Positions 15,924-24,926 of a stretch of DNA of 64,000 bases are shown here, in pieces. The translations under genes and the position numbers were made by a program. The DNA is from Harryflintia acetispora. GTDB lineage: Bacteria; Bacillota; Clostridia; Oscillospirales; Ruminococcaceae. Every line of letters starts with the position of its first letter. The stretch's first letter is position 1. The notes below the pieces were generated by a model. The model saw nothing but the letters and a program-made list of their open reading frames with translations. It searched no databases and was not told the origin of the DNA. The DNA lies in the NCBI GenBank assembly GCA_004340125.1, contig SLUK01000002.1, forward strand, positions 124,001 to 188,000, given 5' to 3'.

Positions 15924-17123
15924 TCAGTCCACTCCAATGTCGTTTTTAAGCACCGAAGCGGGCTTCACGACCCCCTTGCCGTATTTGTTCTGCACCTTGT
16001 CCAGCGAGCGGTCGAGCGCCTCGAGCCTGAGGCGGCCACCGCTTTGTTCAAACATATTCAGCTGCTCGCCGGTGTCCTCGGGCACCAGCGAGATGGCGGT
16101 CACGGCCAGCAGCCGGATCGGATCGCGCAGCTTCCAGGATTTCTGGATCAGCTCCATCGCGGTACTGTAGATTTCCCGGGTGATGTTGGTCGGATGCTGC
16201 AGCTGGGTCTGCCGGTCCCGCACGTTAAACTGCGGGTCCTTGATGGTGACCTGCACCCCGTAGCATTTGAGCGCATGCTTGCGCAGCCGGTAGCCGACCA
16301 GGGAGGACAGGGAGATCACCCCGGTGCGGATATCCTCGAGCCCCACCAAATTGCGCCGGAAGGTGGTGGAGTTGCCGATCGACTTGATCTCGTCCGGGTC
16401 GTCGATATGCCGCACCGGTTCATTTTCCAGTCCGTTTACATACCGGTAGAGGGTGCCGCCCTGCTTGCCCAGCAGCCCGCGCAGATCGTCCTCCTCCAGC
16501 TTCGCCAAGTCCCCGATGGTCTTGATCCCGTACCGTTCCAGCTTCTCCTCGGTCGCTTGGCCGACGAAGAGCAGGCTGCCCACCGGCATGGGATAGAGGA
16601 TCTGCCGCCAGTTCTGCCGGTCCAGCACGGTGGTGGCGTCCGGCTTTTTCATGTCGCTGCCCATCTTGGCGAACACCTTGCAAAACGAAACCCCCACCGA
16701 CACGCTAAGTCCCAGCTCCCGCTTGACGGTGGCGCGGATGTCGTCCGCAATGGTTTTCCCGTCTCCGAAGAGCTGCTGGCTGCCGGTCACATCCAGCCAG
16801 GACTCGTCGATCGAAAAGGGCTCCACCTGGTCGGTGTACCGCTGATAAATTTCATTGACCTTGACCGAATACTCGGCGTATAGGTCGTGATGGGGCGGCA
16901 GCAGCTGCAGCCCCGGGCATTTACGCCTGGCCTGCCAGACGGTTTCGGCCGTCTGCACGCCGTACTTCTTGGCGGCCTCATTCTTGGCCAGGATGATCCC
17001 GTGGCGGCTTAGCGGGTCCCCGCAGACGGCGGTGGGCACCTTCTGCAGCTCGGGATGGGACAGCAGCTCGACGCTGCAATAAAAGGCGTTCAGGTCGCAG
17101 TGCAGGATGACGCGTTCTCGCAA
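15924..17123 (-). CDS. dinB: DNA polymerase IV (Y-family, DinB)
   Basis: A 399-aa translesion polymerase. The catalytic motifs are ILHCDLNAFYCSVE near the N-terminus (first metal-binding Asp) and EPFSIDESWLDVTG (second Asp and Glu); the helix-hairpin-helix thumb (IKTIGDLAKLEEDDLRGLLG) and the little-finger domain follow. TTG 17123 is taken as start because AGGAGGTGA lies six bases before it; the frame continues upstream through unrelated codons. No beta-clamp motif was sought in detail. It is a single gene on the minus strand, back to back with catalase, and probably supports survival after oxidative DNA damage. Confidence 0.93.
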   Translation of the reverse strand: MRERVILHCDLNAFYCSVELLSHPELQKVPTAVCGDPLSRHGIILAKNEAAKKYGVQTAETVWQARRKCPGLQLLPPHHDLYAEYSVKVNEIYQRYTDQVEPFSIDESWLDVTGSQQLFGDGKTIADDIRATVKRELGLSVSVGVSFCKVFAKMGSDMKKPDATTVLDRQNWRQILYPMPVGSLLFVGQATEEKLERYGIKTIGDLAKLEEDDLRGLLGKQGGTLYRYVNGLENEPVRHIDDPDEIKSIGNSTTFRRNLVGLEDIRTGVISLSSLVGYRLRKHALKCYGVQVTIKDPQFNVRDRQTQLQHPTNITREIYSTAMELIQKSWKLRDPIRLLAVTAISLVPEDTGEQLNMFEQSGGRLRLEALDRSLDKVQNKYGKGVVKPASVLKNDIGVD

Positions 17124-17287
17124 GGCGCTCACCTCCTTTCCTATAAAAATTGTAGCAGCTGCAAAAAGAAATGGCAATAGAAGAAATTGGTTTTGTGTGT
17201 GATTCGCCGCGGTTTTCCCGCATAAGAATGAAGGAGAGAAATTTGTGCGGCCGCGCGCCGCAACGAATCAGCGAGGGGAGTACCGAT

Positions 17288-18754
17288 ATGCACGATGAAT
17301 CGGCTTTTTTAGAGATGATGCAGCGTTACAACCGAGAGTTGCTACAATTGCAGCAGCGGGCGCGCCCCGGGGGACAGCAAACGGAGGATGTTCCCTTGCC
17401 GCCCGACCCCAATCCGGGCGGCGGCTGTGCGCCGGCGGTGCCGGGCAACCACTCCCAGACGGTGGGGGACGACGGTCCGGTCCTGGTGCAGGACGGCATT
17501 TTGCATGAACGCCTGGAGACCTTTGTCCACCAGAAGGGGATCGAGCGGGCGGTTCATACCAAGGGCTACGGGGCGCTGGGTACCTTTCAGACCTACCAGT
17601 CGATGCGCGAGTACACCAAGGCGGCCTTTTTACAGGGCGCCGGGAGGCGCACCAAGGTGTTGGTACGCTTCTCGCTGGCGGTATCAAACCGGGGCACGCC
17701 GGACACCGCCCGCAACGTCCACGGCTTCGCCACACGGTTTTATACCGACGAGGGAAACTTTGACATTGTGGGCAACCATATCCCGGTCTTCTTCATCCGG
17801 GATGCCATGCGCTTCCCCGAGACCATTGCGGCGCTCTCGCCCTCGCCGCAGAGTAATCTGGCCGACCCGGGCCGCTTTTGGGATTACCTCGCCCGCACGC
17901 CGGAGGGCACGCATATGCTCACCTGGCTCTATTCGGACGTGGGTACCCTTGCAAGCGTGAGGCATATGCGGGGCTTCGGGATCAATACCTTCGTCTGGGT
18001 CAACGCGGAGGGACGGCGCCGGTATATCAAATACCACTGGATTCCGCTGGCAGGGGAGGAATACCTCGACCGCCAGCAGGCGGGGGAGCTCGCCGCCAAG
18101 GACCCGGACGCCGCGGCGCGGGACCTCTACGACGCCCTTGCAAACGGGGAGGCGGTGGAGTACGAGCTCTGCGTGCAGATGATGGACCCCTGCGACGCAC
18201 AGACGCTGCCTTTCGACCCGCTCGACGACACCAAGGTGTGGAGCGAGGAAAGCTATCCGCTCATACCGGTGGGGAAGATGACGCTGGACCAGAACCCTGA
18301 GGACTATAAGACCCAGGTTGAGCAGGCCGCCTTTTCCCCGGCAAACCTGGTGGAGGGGATCGAGCTTTCGGCCGACAAGATGCTCCAGGGCCGCTCCTTC
18401 ATCTATTGGGACGCCCAGCGCCGCCGCCTGGGTCCTGATTTTCGCGGTATTCCGGTCAACCGCCAGCAGGGTGGGTGGAGCCCCCAAAAAATGGTCACCA
18501 GTGGGCAAGGACTTCCCGTTGCCGGGGAATTGGTGCGGGCGGACATCCAGAAGCCTGACGATTTTACACAGGCGGGAGAGCGCTACCGCTCCCTGTCTGC
18601 CGACTGGCAGGAGAGGCTGGTGGACAACATCGCAAGCGAGCTCTATTTGGCCTCGCAGTCGGCGCAGGAATGCGTGCTCGGCTACCTGTCGGCGGCGGAT
18701 GCCGGGTTTGGCGAGCGGGTGCGCGCGCGCATGGAGGAATACAAGCAGAAATAG
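17288..18754 (+). CDS. Catalase, monofunctional haem type, with altered distal residue
   Basis: The 488-aa product follows the monofunctional catalase fold: catalytic His in RAVHTKGYGALGTF (His90), the distal segment DIVGNHIPVFFIRD, and the proximal haem Tyr region DKMLQGRSFIYWDAQ. The distal segment normally reads VGNN(T/I)P; here the second Asn is His164. A 45-residue Gln/Pro-rich N-terminal extension precedes the fold. Start 17288 follows AGGGGAG. It would detoxify hydrogen peroxide; the neighbouring tpx and dinB give an oxidative-stress theme. Activity is uncertain because of the altered distal residue. Confidence 0.88.
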   Translation: MHDESAFLEMMQRYNRELLQLQQRARPGGQQTEDVPLPPDPNPGGGCAPAVPGNHSQTVGDDGPVLVQDGILHERLETFVHQKGIERAVHTKGYGALGTFQTYQSMREYTKAAFLQGAGRRTKVLVRFSLAVSNRGTPDTARNVHGFATRFYTDEGNFDIVGNHIPVFFIRDAMRFPETIAALSPSPQSNLADPGRFWDYLARTPEGTHMLTWLYSDVGTLASVRHMRGFGINTFVWVNAEGRRRYIKYHWIPLAGEEYLDRQQAGELAAKDPDAAARDLYDALANGEAVEYELCVQMMDPCDAQTLPFDPLDDTKVWSEESYPLIPVGKMTLDQNPEDYKTQVEQAAFSPANLVEGIELSADKMLQGRSFIYWDAQRRRLGPDFRGIPVNRQQGGWSPQKMVTSGQGLPVAGELVRADIQKPDDFTQAGERYRSLSADWQERLVDNIASELYLASQSAQECVLGYLSAADAGFGERVRARMEEYKQK

Positions 18755-18775
18755 GATCGGTATGCACAATTTGCC

Positions 18776-18804
18776 TTGCCCTTTTGGAGGCCGGGTAGTA
18801 TAAT
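18776..18804 (+). promoter_or_regulatory. Promoter of RbsD/FucU gene
   Basis: TTGCCC (18776-18781), a 17-bp spacer and a perfect TATAAT (18799-18804). Confidence 0.75.
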
Positions 18805-18889
18805 AAGAAGCGGACAGGTACCGTGATTTTGACGTTCTGGCTGTGGGCGAAAGCCAGTGGCCAAATAAATATGACGGAGGTTTCAATCT

Positions 18890-19339
18890 ATGCTCAAGAA
18901 CATTCCGACCTGCATGTCCCCCGACCTGCTGCGCGCGCTGTGCGCCATCGGTCATGGCTCGAAGATCATGATCTGCGACGGCAACTGCGACATCAAAACG
19001 CTGGGCCATCCGGACGCGTTTCGCATCCGTGTGGACGGGGTAGGCGGCGCCGAAATTTTAAAGGCGATCCTGGACCTGATCCCGCTGGACGATTACATCG
19101 ACAATTCGGTGCGCATCTGCAAGACCGACAACGGGATCCCCGCTCCGGGCGTCTGGAAGAAATATGAAGAGATCGTCAGGAACAGCGAGGAATATGCCAA
19201 ACTTCCGAACGGGATCGACTATCAGGACGGCAAGGAGTTCTGGTCGGTCGCGCCCGAGCTCGACCTGGTGATTGGCACCGGCGAAGAGGATATTTACGGG
19301 AACATCTTCGTGCAGAAGGGCGTCATCCGCAAGAAATAA
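18890..19339 (+). CDS. RbsD/FucU family sugar mutarotase
   Basis: The 149-aa protein has the family pattern: LLRALCAIGHGSKIMICDGNC with the catalytic His near residue 22, and the C-terminal TGEEDIYGNIFVQKGVI with the Tyr-Gly-Asn segment. Members interconvert anomers or pyranose/furanose forms of ribose or fucose in the cytoplasm. GGAGG lies about 12 bases before the ATG. It has its own promoter and terminator, but stands next to the nucleoside operon; conversion of released ribose to the form used by ribokinase is therefore plausible. Fucose mutarotation cannot be excluded from sequence. Confidence 0.85.
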   Translation: MLKNIPTCMSPDLLRALCAIGHGSKIMICDGNCDIKTLGHPDAFRIRVDGVGGAEILKAILDLIPLDDYIDNSVRICKTDNGIPAPGVWKKYEEIVRNSEEYAKLPNGIDYQDGKEFWSVAPELDLVIGTGEEDIYGNIFVQKGVIRKK

Positions 19340-19357
19340 GCAATCGCGTTGCTGTTG

Positions 19358-19401
19358 GTATGCGGGCTATAGATTACATCTATAGCCCGCATACTTTTTT
19401 G
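19358..19401 (+). terminator. Terminator after RbsD/FucU gene
   Basis: Sixteen-base-pair perfect stem GTATGCGGGCTATAGA / TCTATAGCCCGCATAC and a T run. Confidence 0.92.
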
Positions 19402-19449
19402 TTTGTTGCCGTCTGTTAAAGAAATTGTGGAAAATAATAATAAAAACAA

Positions 19450-19477
19450 TTGACAATTCGACAAAATAATATATAAT
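19450..19477 (+). promoter_or_regulatory. Promoter of nucleoside salvage operon
   Basis: TTGACA (19450-19455), a 16-bp spacer and TATAAT (19472-19477). The -35 lies in the small palindrome AATTGACAATT, a possible operator half-site region for the LacI-type protein encoded immediately downstream. Confidence 0.8.
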
Positions 19478-19531
19478 TTGATATAGGAAATAGTTTTAGG
19501 AAAAAGATTTCTCAAATATTGGAGCTGTGAC

Positions 19532-21445
19532 ATGAACATCAAAGACATCGCGAAGCTGGCCGGCGTGTCGGCGGCTACCGTTTCCAAGATCATCAACCAT
19601 AAGGATGCGGGGATCAGCCCCGAGACGCGGGAACGGGTGCAAAAATTGGTCAAGGAGTATCAATACACCCCTTATGCCGGAGTCAAGGCGGAACAGAACA
19701 GCTATACCATTGCGCTCCTTTCGGATTTTGACAGCCCGGCGCACGAGGCGCTCATGCGCGGGACCGAGCGGGCCCTCAGCGAAAACGGGTACAGTCTCCT
19801 GGTCCTCAATTTGGCGGGCGGGAGCGAAAGGGAACTAAAATCTTTGCAGATCGCTTCCTCACGCAACCTCAACGGAGTGATCTTTTTTGGGAGCCAAAGC
19901 CCTTGTGCAGCCAGTATAGAGGCTCTGCGCAAGCTGCGCCTGCCGGTCATGCTGCTGGGGGTGGGGGAGAAGGTGCCCCGTTTTTTACAGGCCGGCCTGG
20001 ATGTCGCGAAGGCGGCCCGTCTGGGGGTGCGGCAGCTCGCGCAGCAGGGGCACGAGCGGATCGGCTGTCTGCTCGAGGGGGAGGGTCCCTTTGCGCAGCA
20101 AATGCTAAACGGCTACATTTACTACGGTTATGAGCATAAGCTGCGCTACGACAAAAAATATGTCTACCGCAGCTTTTCGGGGGTCGAAAATGGGAAGGCG
20201 GGGCTGGAGGATTTGGTCCGCAAGGGGGTCACCGCCCTTTTCTGCCAGAACGAGGAGATCGCCGCCGGCGTCTATCAGGCGGCCGAAATCGCGGGCCTGA
20301 GCATTCCGGAGGACCTGTCTGTTGCCTGCCTCACCGCCCGTATGAGTTTGCCCTTCTTTCATCCGGCGCTGTGTGCGGTCCGCCTGCCGGTACAGGAGCT
20401 CGGCGAATACGCCGCGCGCTGCCTGATCGAGTGGATCGAGCGGGGCGACAAAACCGGGCTGCAGCCCTTTGAAGCGGCAGCGCAGCTGCTGCCGGGAGGC
20501 AGCGTGGCGGCGCCGAAGCAGTCTGCCAAGGCGCGGCAAAAGATCGTGGTCGTCGGCAGCATGAACATGGACGTCATGATCCGGGTGCCGGATTTCCCGC
20601 GGCCGGGAGAGACGGTGCTCTCACCCTCGGTGAACCTGGTACCGGGCGGAAAGGGCGCCAACCAGGCGGCCGGGGTCGGCAAGCTGGGCGGGAACGTCTG
20701 GATGATCGGAAAGATCGGGAACGACCGCGAGGGGAAACTGCTCTACCAGTCCCTGTATGACAACAATGTCAATATGGATGGAGTGACGATCGACGATGCG
20801 CGCGCCACCGGGAAGGCATATATCACCGTGACCGGCGCGGGCGAGAGCACCATCGTGGTCTATCCGGGGGCGAACGGGAAGCTCTCGGCGGTTTACCTGC
20901 GGCAGAACGTCAATCTGTTCGACCATGCGAAGTACTGCCTGCTGCCGACCGAGAACCCGCCTGAGGTGATCGACTGCGCCATCCGCATCGCCCGCAATCG
21001 GGGCGTTCGGGTCATCATGAAGCCGGCCGCGGTGGACCGGCTGGATTCGCAGCTGCTGAGCGGCCTCTTCCTGCTGGTGCCCAACGAGAAGGAGATCGGC
21101 CTGCTCTGCCCGGGTTTGGACACGATCGAGGAGAAGGCAAAGCATTTTCTTAAACGGGGGGTTGAAAACGTTATTATAACGCTGGGGGAGCGCGGCTGCG
21201 TATTGTGCAACCAGCAGGAGACGACCCATTTTAAGGCGGCAAATTTTCATCCGGTGGATACGACGGGAGCAGCGGACTGCTTCATCGGCGCGCTGGCAGT
21301 CTCCCTTTCAGAGGGGAATGGCCTGCACGCGGCGATCCGGTTCGCGACCTTTGCGGCCGGGATCAGCATCACCCGTGAGGGGGTGCAGCCCGCGCTGCCC
21401 GACCGCGCTGCCCTGTCGGTCTATGCGGATGAGATTTATGAATAA
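19532..21445 (+). CDS. LacI-type regulator fused to PfkB/ribokinase domain
   Basis: The 637-aa protein joins two complete modules. Residues 1-50 are a LacI helix-turn-helix (MNIKDIAKLAGVSAATVSKIIN), 60-330 the periplasmic-binding-like sensor, and 337-637 a PfkB kinase with GGKGANQAAGVGKLGG (from about 373) and the catalytic DTTGAADCF (about 576-584). The usual GAGD anion-hole motif reads GAAD but the base Asp is kept. It is the first gene of a nucleoside operon that also encodes a separate ribokinase. The fusion could sense ribose or nucleoside and report or alter kinase substrate level. No stop or frameshift separates the two parts. Confidence 0.9.
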   Translation: MNIKDIAKLAGVSAATVSKIINHKDAGISPETRERVQKLVKEYQYTPYAGVKAEQNSYTIALLSDFDSPAHEALMRGTERALSENGYSLLVLNLAGGSERELKSLQIASSRNLNGVIFFGSQSPCAASIEALRKLRLPVMLLGVGEKVPRFLQAGLDVAKAARLGVRQLAQQGHERIGCLLEGEGPFAQQMLNGYIYYGYEHKLRYDKKYVYRSFSGVENGKAGLEDLVRKGVTALFCQNEEIAAGVYQAAEIAGLSIPEDLSVACLTARMSLPFFHPALCAVRLPVQELGEYAARCLIEWIERGDKTGLQPFEAAAQLLPGGSVAAPKQSAKARQKIVVVGSMNMDVMIRVPDFPRPGETVLSPSVNLVPGGKGANQAAGVGKLGGNVWMIGKIGNDREGKLLYQSLYDNNVNMDGVTIDDARATGKAYITVTGAGESTIVVYPGANGKLSAVYLRQNVNLFDHAKYCLLPTENPPEVIDCAIRIARNRGVRVIMKPAAVDRLDSQLLSGLFLLVPNEKEIGLLCPGLDTIEEKAKHFLKRGVENVIITLGERGCVLCNQQETTHFKAANFHPVDTTGAADCFIGALAVSLSEGNGLHAAIRFATFAAGISITREGVQPALPDRAALSVYADEIYE

Positions 21446-21495
21446 TGGAAGGAAGCAAGTGGACCGGACCGTGAAAAGAAGGATGGGTGAAAGAA

Positions 21496-22842
21496 ATGAA
21501 GGCAAGCTCTGTTTGGCCGTCTGTTCTCGCCTTGCTGGTGTTGGCGGGGATGCTGTGCAGCTGTTCTGCGAAGGATGGGGGAGGCACTTCTGCCCCGGGC
21601 GGGGAATCCTCCGGGCAAAGTAAGGGCTCCCAGGAAAAAGCCATCACCTGCATGTTCTACTCCGACGTTTGGGCGGACTATCTCTACGAGATCAACGATG
21701 CCTTTACCGGGGAGTCGGGGATTGCCGTCAACATGGAGTATTACCCGTTCGACCAGTTCTTCGAGCTGGTGGAGGTCAAGCTCAGCTCCGGCAGCTCGGA
21801 CTATGACGTGATCCATGTCGACGTGCCCATGGTGGCGGCCTATGCCAACCGGGATTATATCCTGCCGATGGACGAGTATTATTCGGACGAGGAAAAGGAG
21901 ATGTTCCTCGAAAGCGCGCTCACGGCCGGCACCTGGGACGGCAAGCTCATGGCCCCGCCGATGGAAACCTCTTCACAGGTGCTGTTCTATAACAGGGACC
22001 TGCTGGACCAGGCCGGAGTAGCATACCCGTCCGCCAAGGTCGAGGACCGCATGACCTATGAGCAGCTCTACTCTTTGGCAGAGCAGGTCCAGAAAGCGGT
22101 CGATCCCGACGGCACCAAGTCGATCAGCGGCTTCATGTTCGAGCAGATCAACCGTCCCTATCAAATCCTCGCCATGCCAAACGCCTTGGGAGCCCCTTCG
22201 ATCGGGGAGGATGGCTTTACCGTGGAGGGCGTTCTAAATTCCGACCCCTGGATTCAGGCGATGACGGTGTATCAGGAGGCCTTCGAGCGCAGGATTTCCC
22301 TGCGCGGGATTTCGGCCGACGAAGTGCCCAGCCTCTTCTCGAGCGGCAAGGTTGCCTTCATGGTCGGCGGGACCTGGGTGGTGGATACCCTCAAGGAGAT
22401 CGGGATTGAGCATTTTGGCTTCGCCGCCCATCCCTACTTTGAAGGGCATGATCCCGCTACCCCGACCGGCAGCTGGCACTATGGCATTCCGAAGAACGCC
22501 AAAAATCCCGGCGATGCGGCGGCCTTTATCCGTTATATGACCATCGGCGGCGGGCACGACATGCTGATGAGCGGCTTCCCGGCCCTGCCCGCGACCTACC
22601 GCAACCTGAAAAGGATCGAGGAGGCTGAGCAGACCGACGACTTTACCGGAAACGTTATGAAGATCGCAGCTTACGAGGCGCTTAATACCGGTGTTCCCCG
22701 CCCGGTTACTCCCGGCTATACCGAGTATGAAAACGTGGTGGGCGCGGCCATGGAGGATATTTCCAACGGGGCCGACGTCACCGAGGCGCTCAACGGCGCG
22801 GTGGACCAGCTCAATTCTGCGTTCCAGAAGTACAAAAAGTAA
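21496..22842 (+). CDS. ABC transporter solute-binding lipoprotein (family 1, MalE type)
   Basis: A 448-aa lipoprotein: signal peptide with lipobox LCSC (cysteine about residue 20 after LALLVLAGM), a Gly/Ser-rich linker, then a family 1 sugar-binding fold (CMFYSDVWADYLYEINDAFTGESGIAVNMEY; FSSGKVAFMVGGTWVVDTLKEIG; GIPKNAKNPGDAAAFIRYM). ATG 21496 is preferred to GTG 21487 for spacing from GGATGGGTG. The operon's hydrolases make a nucleoside the likely ligand, which would be unusual since nucleoside importers are mostly BmpA type. It delivers substrate to the two MalFG-type permeases downstream. Confidence 0.9.
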   Translation: MKASSVWPSVLALLVLAGMLCSCSAKDGGGTSAPGGESSGQSKGSQEKAITCMFYSDVWADYLYEINDAFTGESGIAVNMEYYPFDQFFELVEVKLSSGSSDYDVIHVDVPMVAAYANRDYILPMDEYYSDEEKEMFLESALTAGTWDGKLMAPPMETSSQVLFYNRDLLDQAGVAYPSAKVEDRMTYEQLYSLAEQVQKAVDPDGTKSISGFMFEQINRPYQILAMPNALGAPSIGEDGFTVEGVLNSDPWIQAMTVYQEAFERRISLRGISADEVPSLFSSGKVAFMVGGTWVVDTLKEIGIEHFGFAAHPYFEGHDPATPTGSWHYGIPKNAKNPGDAAAFIRYMTIGGGHDMLMSGFPALPATYRNLKRIEEAEQTDDFTGNVMKIAAYEALNTGVPRPVTPGYTEYENVVGAAMEDISNGADVTEALNGAVDQLNSAFQKYKK

Positions 22843-22867
22843 ACTTGACGGAAAGGCGGTGTACTTG

Positions 22868-23902
22868 TTGGAAGAAGGAAAGAAATGTCCGGAAAAGGTC
22901 ATTTTCCTGATCAATACGGAATTCGACAGCGCGGCGGCCCTGGCGCTGCTTTTGGGAAATCCGAGGTGGCAGGTTCTGGGGATCGTGGCGTCGGCGGGGA
23001 AGGTTTCGTCCCGGGTGTCGGCGGAAAACCTGTTGCGGCTGCTGGGCGCGCTGAAGCTGCCAATAGCGGTCTACCCCGGCATGGAACAGTCCCTTTGCGC
23101 CGACTTGGACCCGCTGCGCAAGCAGCTGGAACCCCTGCCCCGGGGCTGGCCCTCTGAGGAGGCGCTGCGCTTTGATGATGGGTTCCTGCCCAATGCCACA
23201 CCCGGCATGCAGTTTTGCATGCTGCAAAAGAAGCCGGCGGCAATCTTTTTGGTCGAGGCGCTGGAAAGCGCCGCCGGGCAGGTTTCGATCCTTTCCCTCG
23301 GCCCGCTGACCGACCTTGCCTGCGCGCTGAAACTTGCGCCTGGTCTGGAAAAGAAGATCGGCAGGCTCGTTATCCTGGGCGGCGGACACCGCTATAGCGA
23401 TATTTCCTGCGCGGCCGAGGCGAACTTCCGCTTCGACCCCGAGGCCGGGGCAACCGTGATGGGCAGCCCGGTAGACAAGCTGCTGGTTCCTCTGGACTGC
23501 GGCTATTCCTGTTGCCTGACGAGGGGCCGTCTCGGGCGGCTCACCGCGCGGGGAGGGGTGCGTGCACAGCTTTTTGAGGCGCTGTGCACCCCGCTCTTCC
23601 CTTTATATCGGGCGCTTGGCGGCATGGGTGAAAAAGGTGGGATTCCCCTCAAGGCGGTGGCCGCCGCCTGTGCCTTCGCAAACGAGGCGGTGCTCGCCTC
23701 GCCCCTGCCCTACAGTGTGGACGTGGACTTTGGCGGCGGGCTCGCGGACGGGCAGACGGTGTTCGATACCCGGCGCATCTTTGAGGATTATAACTGCCGC
23801 ACAGCCTTTTCGCTCGACTGTGCCAGGATGGAAGAGACGCTGGAAGGGCTGCTGTCCGAAGGGATAAGAGGCCAATCTGGGAGAGGGGAGGAGAGGGCAT
23901 GA
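22868..23902 (+). CDS. Nucleoside hydrolase-like protein with degraded metal site
   Basis: The 344-aa protein has the inosine/uridine nucleoside hydrolase fold: SILSLGPLTDLACAL, VILGGGHRYSDISCAAEANFRFDPEAG and DVDFGGGLADGQTVFDT line up with its neighbour at 23899. The N-terminal calcium/ribose motif, which in active family members reads DxDxGxDD, reads L14-I-N16-T-E18-F-D20-S21, so most metal ligands are lost. TTG 22868 follows AAGGCGGTG by six bases; GTG 22859 is an alternative. Its stop overlaps the next start (ATGA). A non-catalytic partner, sensor or altered-specificity enzyme is likely. Confidence 0.82.
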   Translation: MEEGKKCPEKVIFLINTEFDSAAALALLLGNPRWQVLGIVASAGKVSSRVSAENLLRLLGALKLPIAVYPGMEQSLCADLDPLRKQLEPLPRGWPSEEALRFDDGFLPNATPGMQFCMLQKKPAAIFLVEALESAAGQVSILSLGPLTDLACALKLAPGLEKKIGRLVILGGGHRYSDISCAAEANFRFDPEAGATVMGSPVDKLLVPLDCGYSCCLTRGRLGRLTARGGVRAQLFEALCTPLFPLYRALGGMGEKGGIPLKAVAAACAFANEAVLASPLPYSVDVDFGGGLADGQTVFDTRRIFEDYNCRTAFSLDCARMEETLEGLLSEGIRGQSGRGEERA

Positions 23903-24891
23903 GTGAAAAACGCCAGTTGATCCTGGACGTCGATACCGGGACGGACGACGCCATCGCCATCATGGCGGCGCTGCTCTCGCCCGAGTTCGAGGTGCTGGGG
24001 ATCTGCACGGTGAGCGGGAACCTCCCGCTGGCGAATACGACTGAAAACACCCTGCGGGTGGTGAGCCTGCTCGCCCCGCAGGTCCCGGTGATCCGGGGCT
24101 GCGCCGGGCCGATCGTGCGGGATTTGGACCCGCGCCGCAAGTACTGCGACAACGAGGAGGTGCTCGAGGACGAGGACGGCAACCGGATCGCCTTCCACGT
24201 CGAGGAGTTTGACGGTCTGCCGCCGGCAAGGATTGCCCCGGCCCCGACCAACGCGGTGTGCTGGATGGTAGAAACCCTGCGTGCGGCGACAAAGAAGGTC
24301 GACCTGGTACTGGTGGGGCCGCTGACCAATTTTGCGCTCGCGCTGCGGGCCGATCCGTCCATCGTCGAGCATGTCGGGCAGATCGTCATCATGGGAGGCG
24401 GCTGCGAAGAGCGCAATTCCACCTCGGCGGCCGAGTTCAATTTCTTCATGGATCCCGAGGCGGCCCAGATCGTGCTGGGATGTGGGGCGAAGATCGTGCT
24501 CGTCACCCTGGACGCCACCCACCATGCGGTACTCTGTGGCGAAGACGTGCAAAGGATGCGCTCCTGGCGCACGACGGTGGGGGATTTCGTTGCCCAGATC
24601 ACCAGTGAGCGGATCAAGGCATACACCCTGTTCCAACCGCTGTTTAAGCCGGACAGCGCTTCGATGCACGATGCGCTCTGTATCCTCTATCTGCTCGACG
24701 GGAGTGTTATCACCAAGACGCGCCTTCTCCCGGTCAGTGTGGATTTTTACGGCGGCGCGTCGGATGGGCGCTCGGTGATGGACACGAGGAGCGTGCCCGC
24801 CAGGGCGCCCAACTGCACGGTCTGCCTGGGAACAGACGATGAGAAGTTTTCCAGAATGCTACTGGACATTCTGGGGCGGGCAAAGGGGTGA
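23899..24891 (+). CDS. Nucleoside hydrolase (IunH family)
   Basis: This enzyme cleaves the N-glycosidic bond of ribonucleosides to give base and ribose. The 330-aa product carries the intact metal motif LDVDTGTDDAIAIMAALL (Asp10, Asp12, Asp16, Asp17), the central NFALALRADPSIVEHVGQIVIMGGGC and the C-terminal DFYGGASDGRSVMDT. It overlaps the degraded paralogue upstream by four bases and the permease region downstream, so both hydrolase-like proteins are made together. Substrate choice among purine, pyrimidine or mixed nucleosides cannot be read from the sequence. Confidence 0.93.
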   Translation: MSEKRQLILDVDTGTDDAIAIMAALLSPEFEVLGICTVSGNLPLANTTENTLRVVSLLAPQVPVIRGCAGPIVRDLDPRRKYCDNEEVLEDEDGNRIAFHVEEFDGLPPARIAPAPTNAVCWMVETLRAATKKVDLVLVGPLTNFALALRADPSIVEHVGQIVIMGGGCEERNSTSAAEFNFFMDPEAAQIVLGCGAKIVLVTLDATHHAVLCGEDVQRMRSWRTTVGDFVAQITSERIKAYTLFQPLFKPDSASMHDALCILYLLDGSVITKTRLLPVSVDFYGGASDGRSVMDTRSVPARAPNCTVCLGTDDEKFSRMLLDILGRAKG

Positions 24892-24926
24892 TCCCTGATA
24901 ACATACGGCGGCGGAGGGAACCGGCT

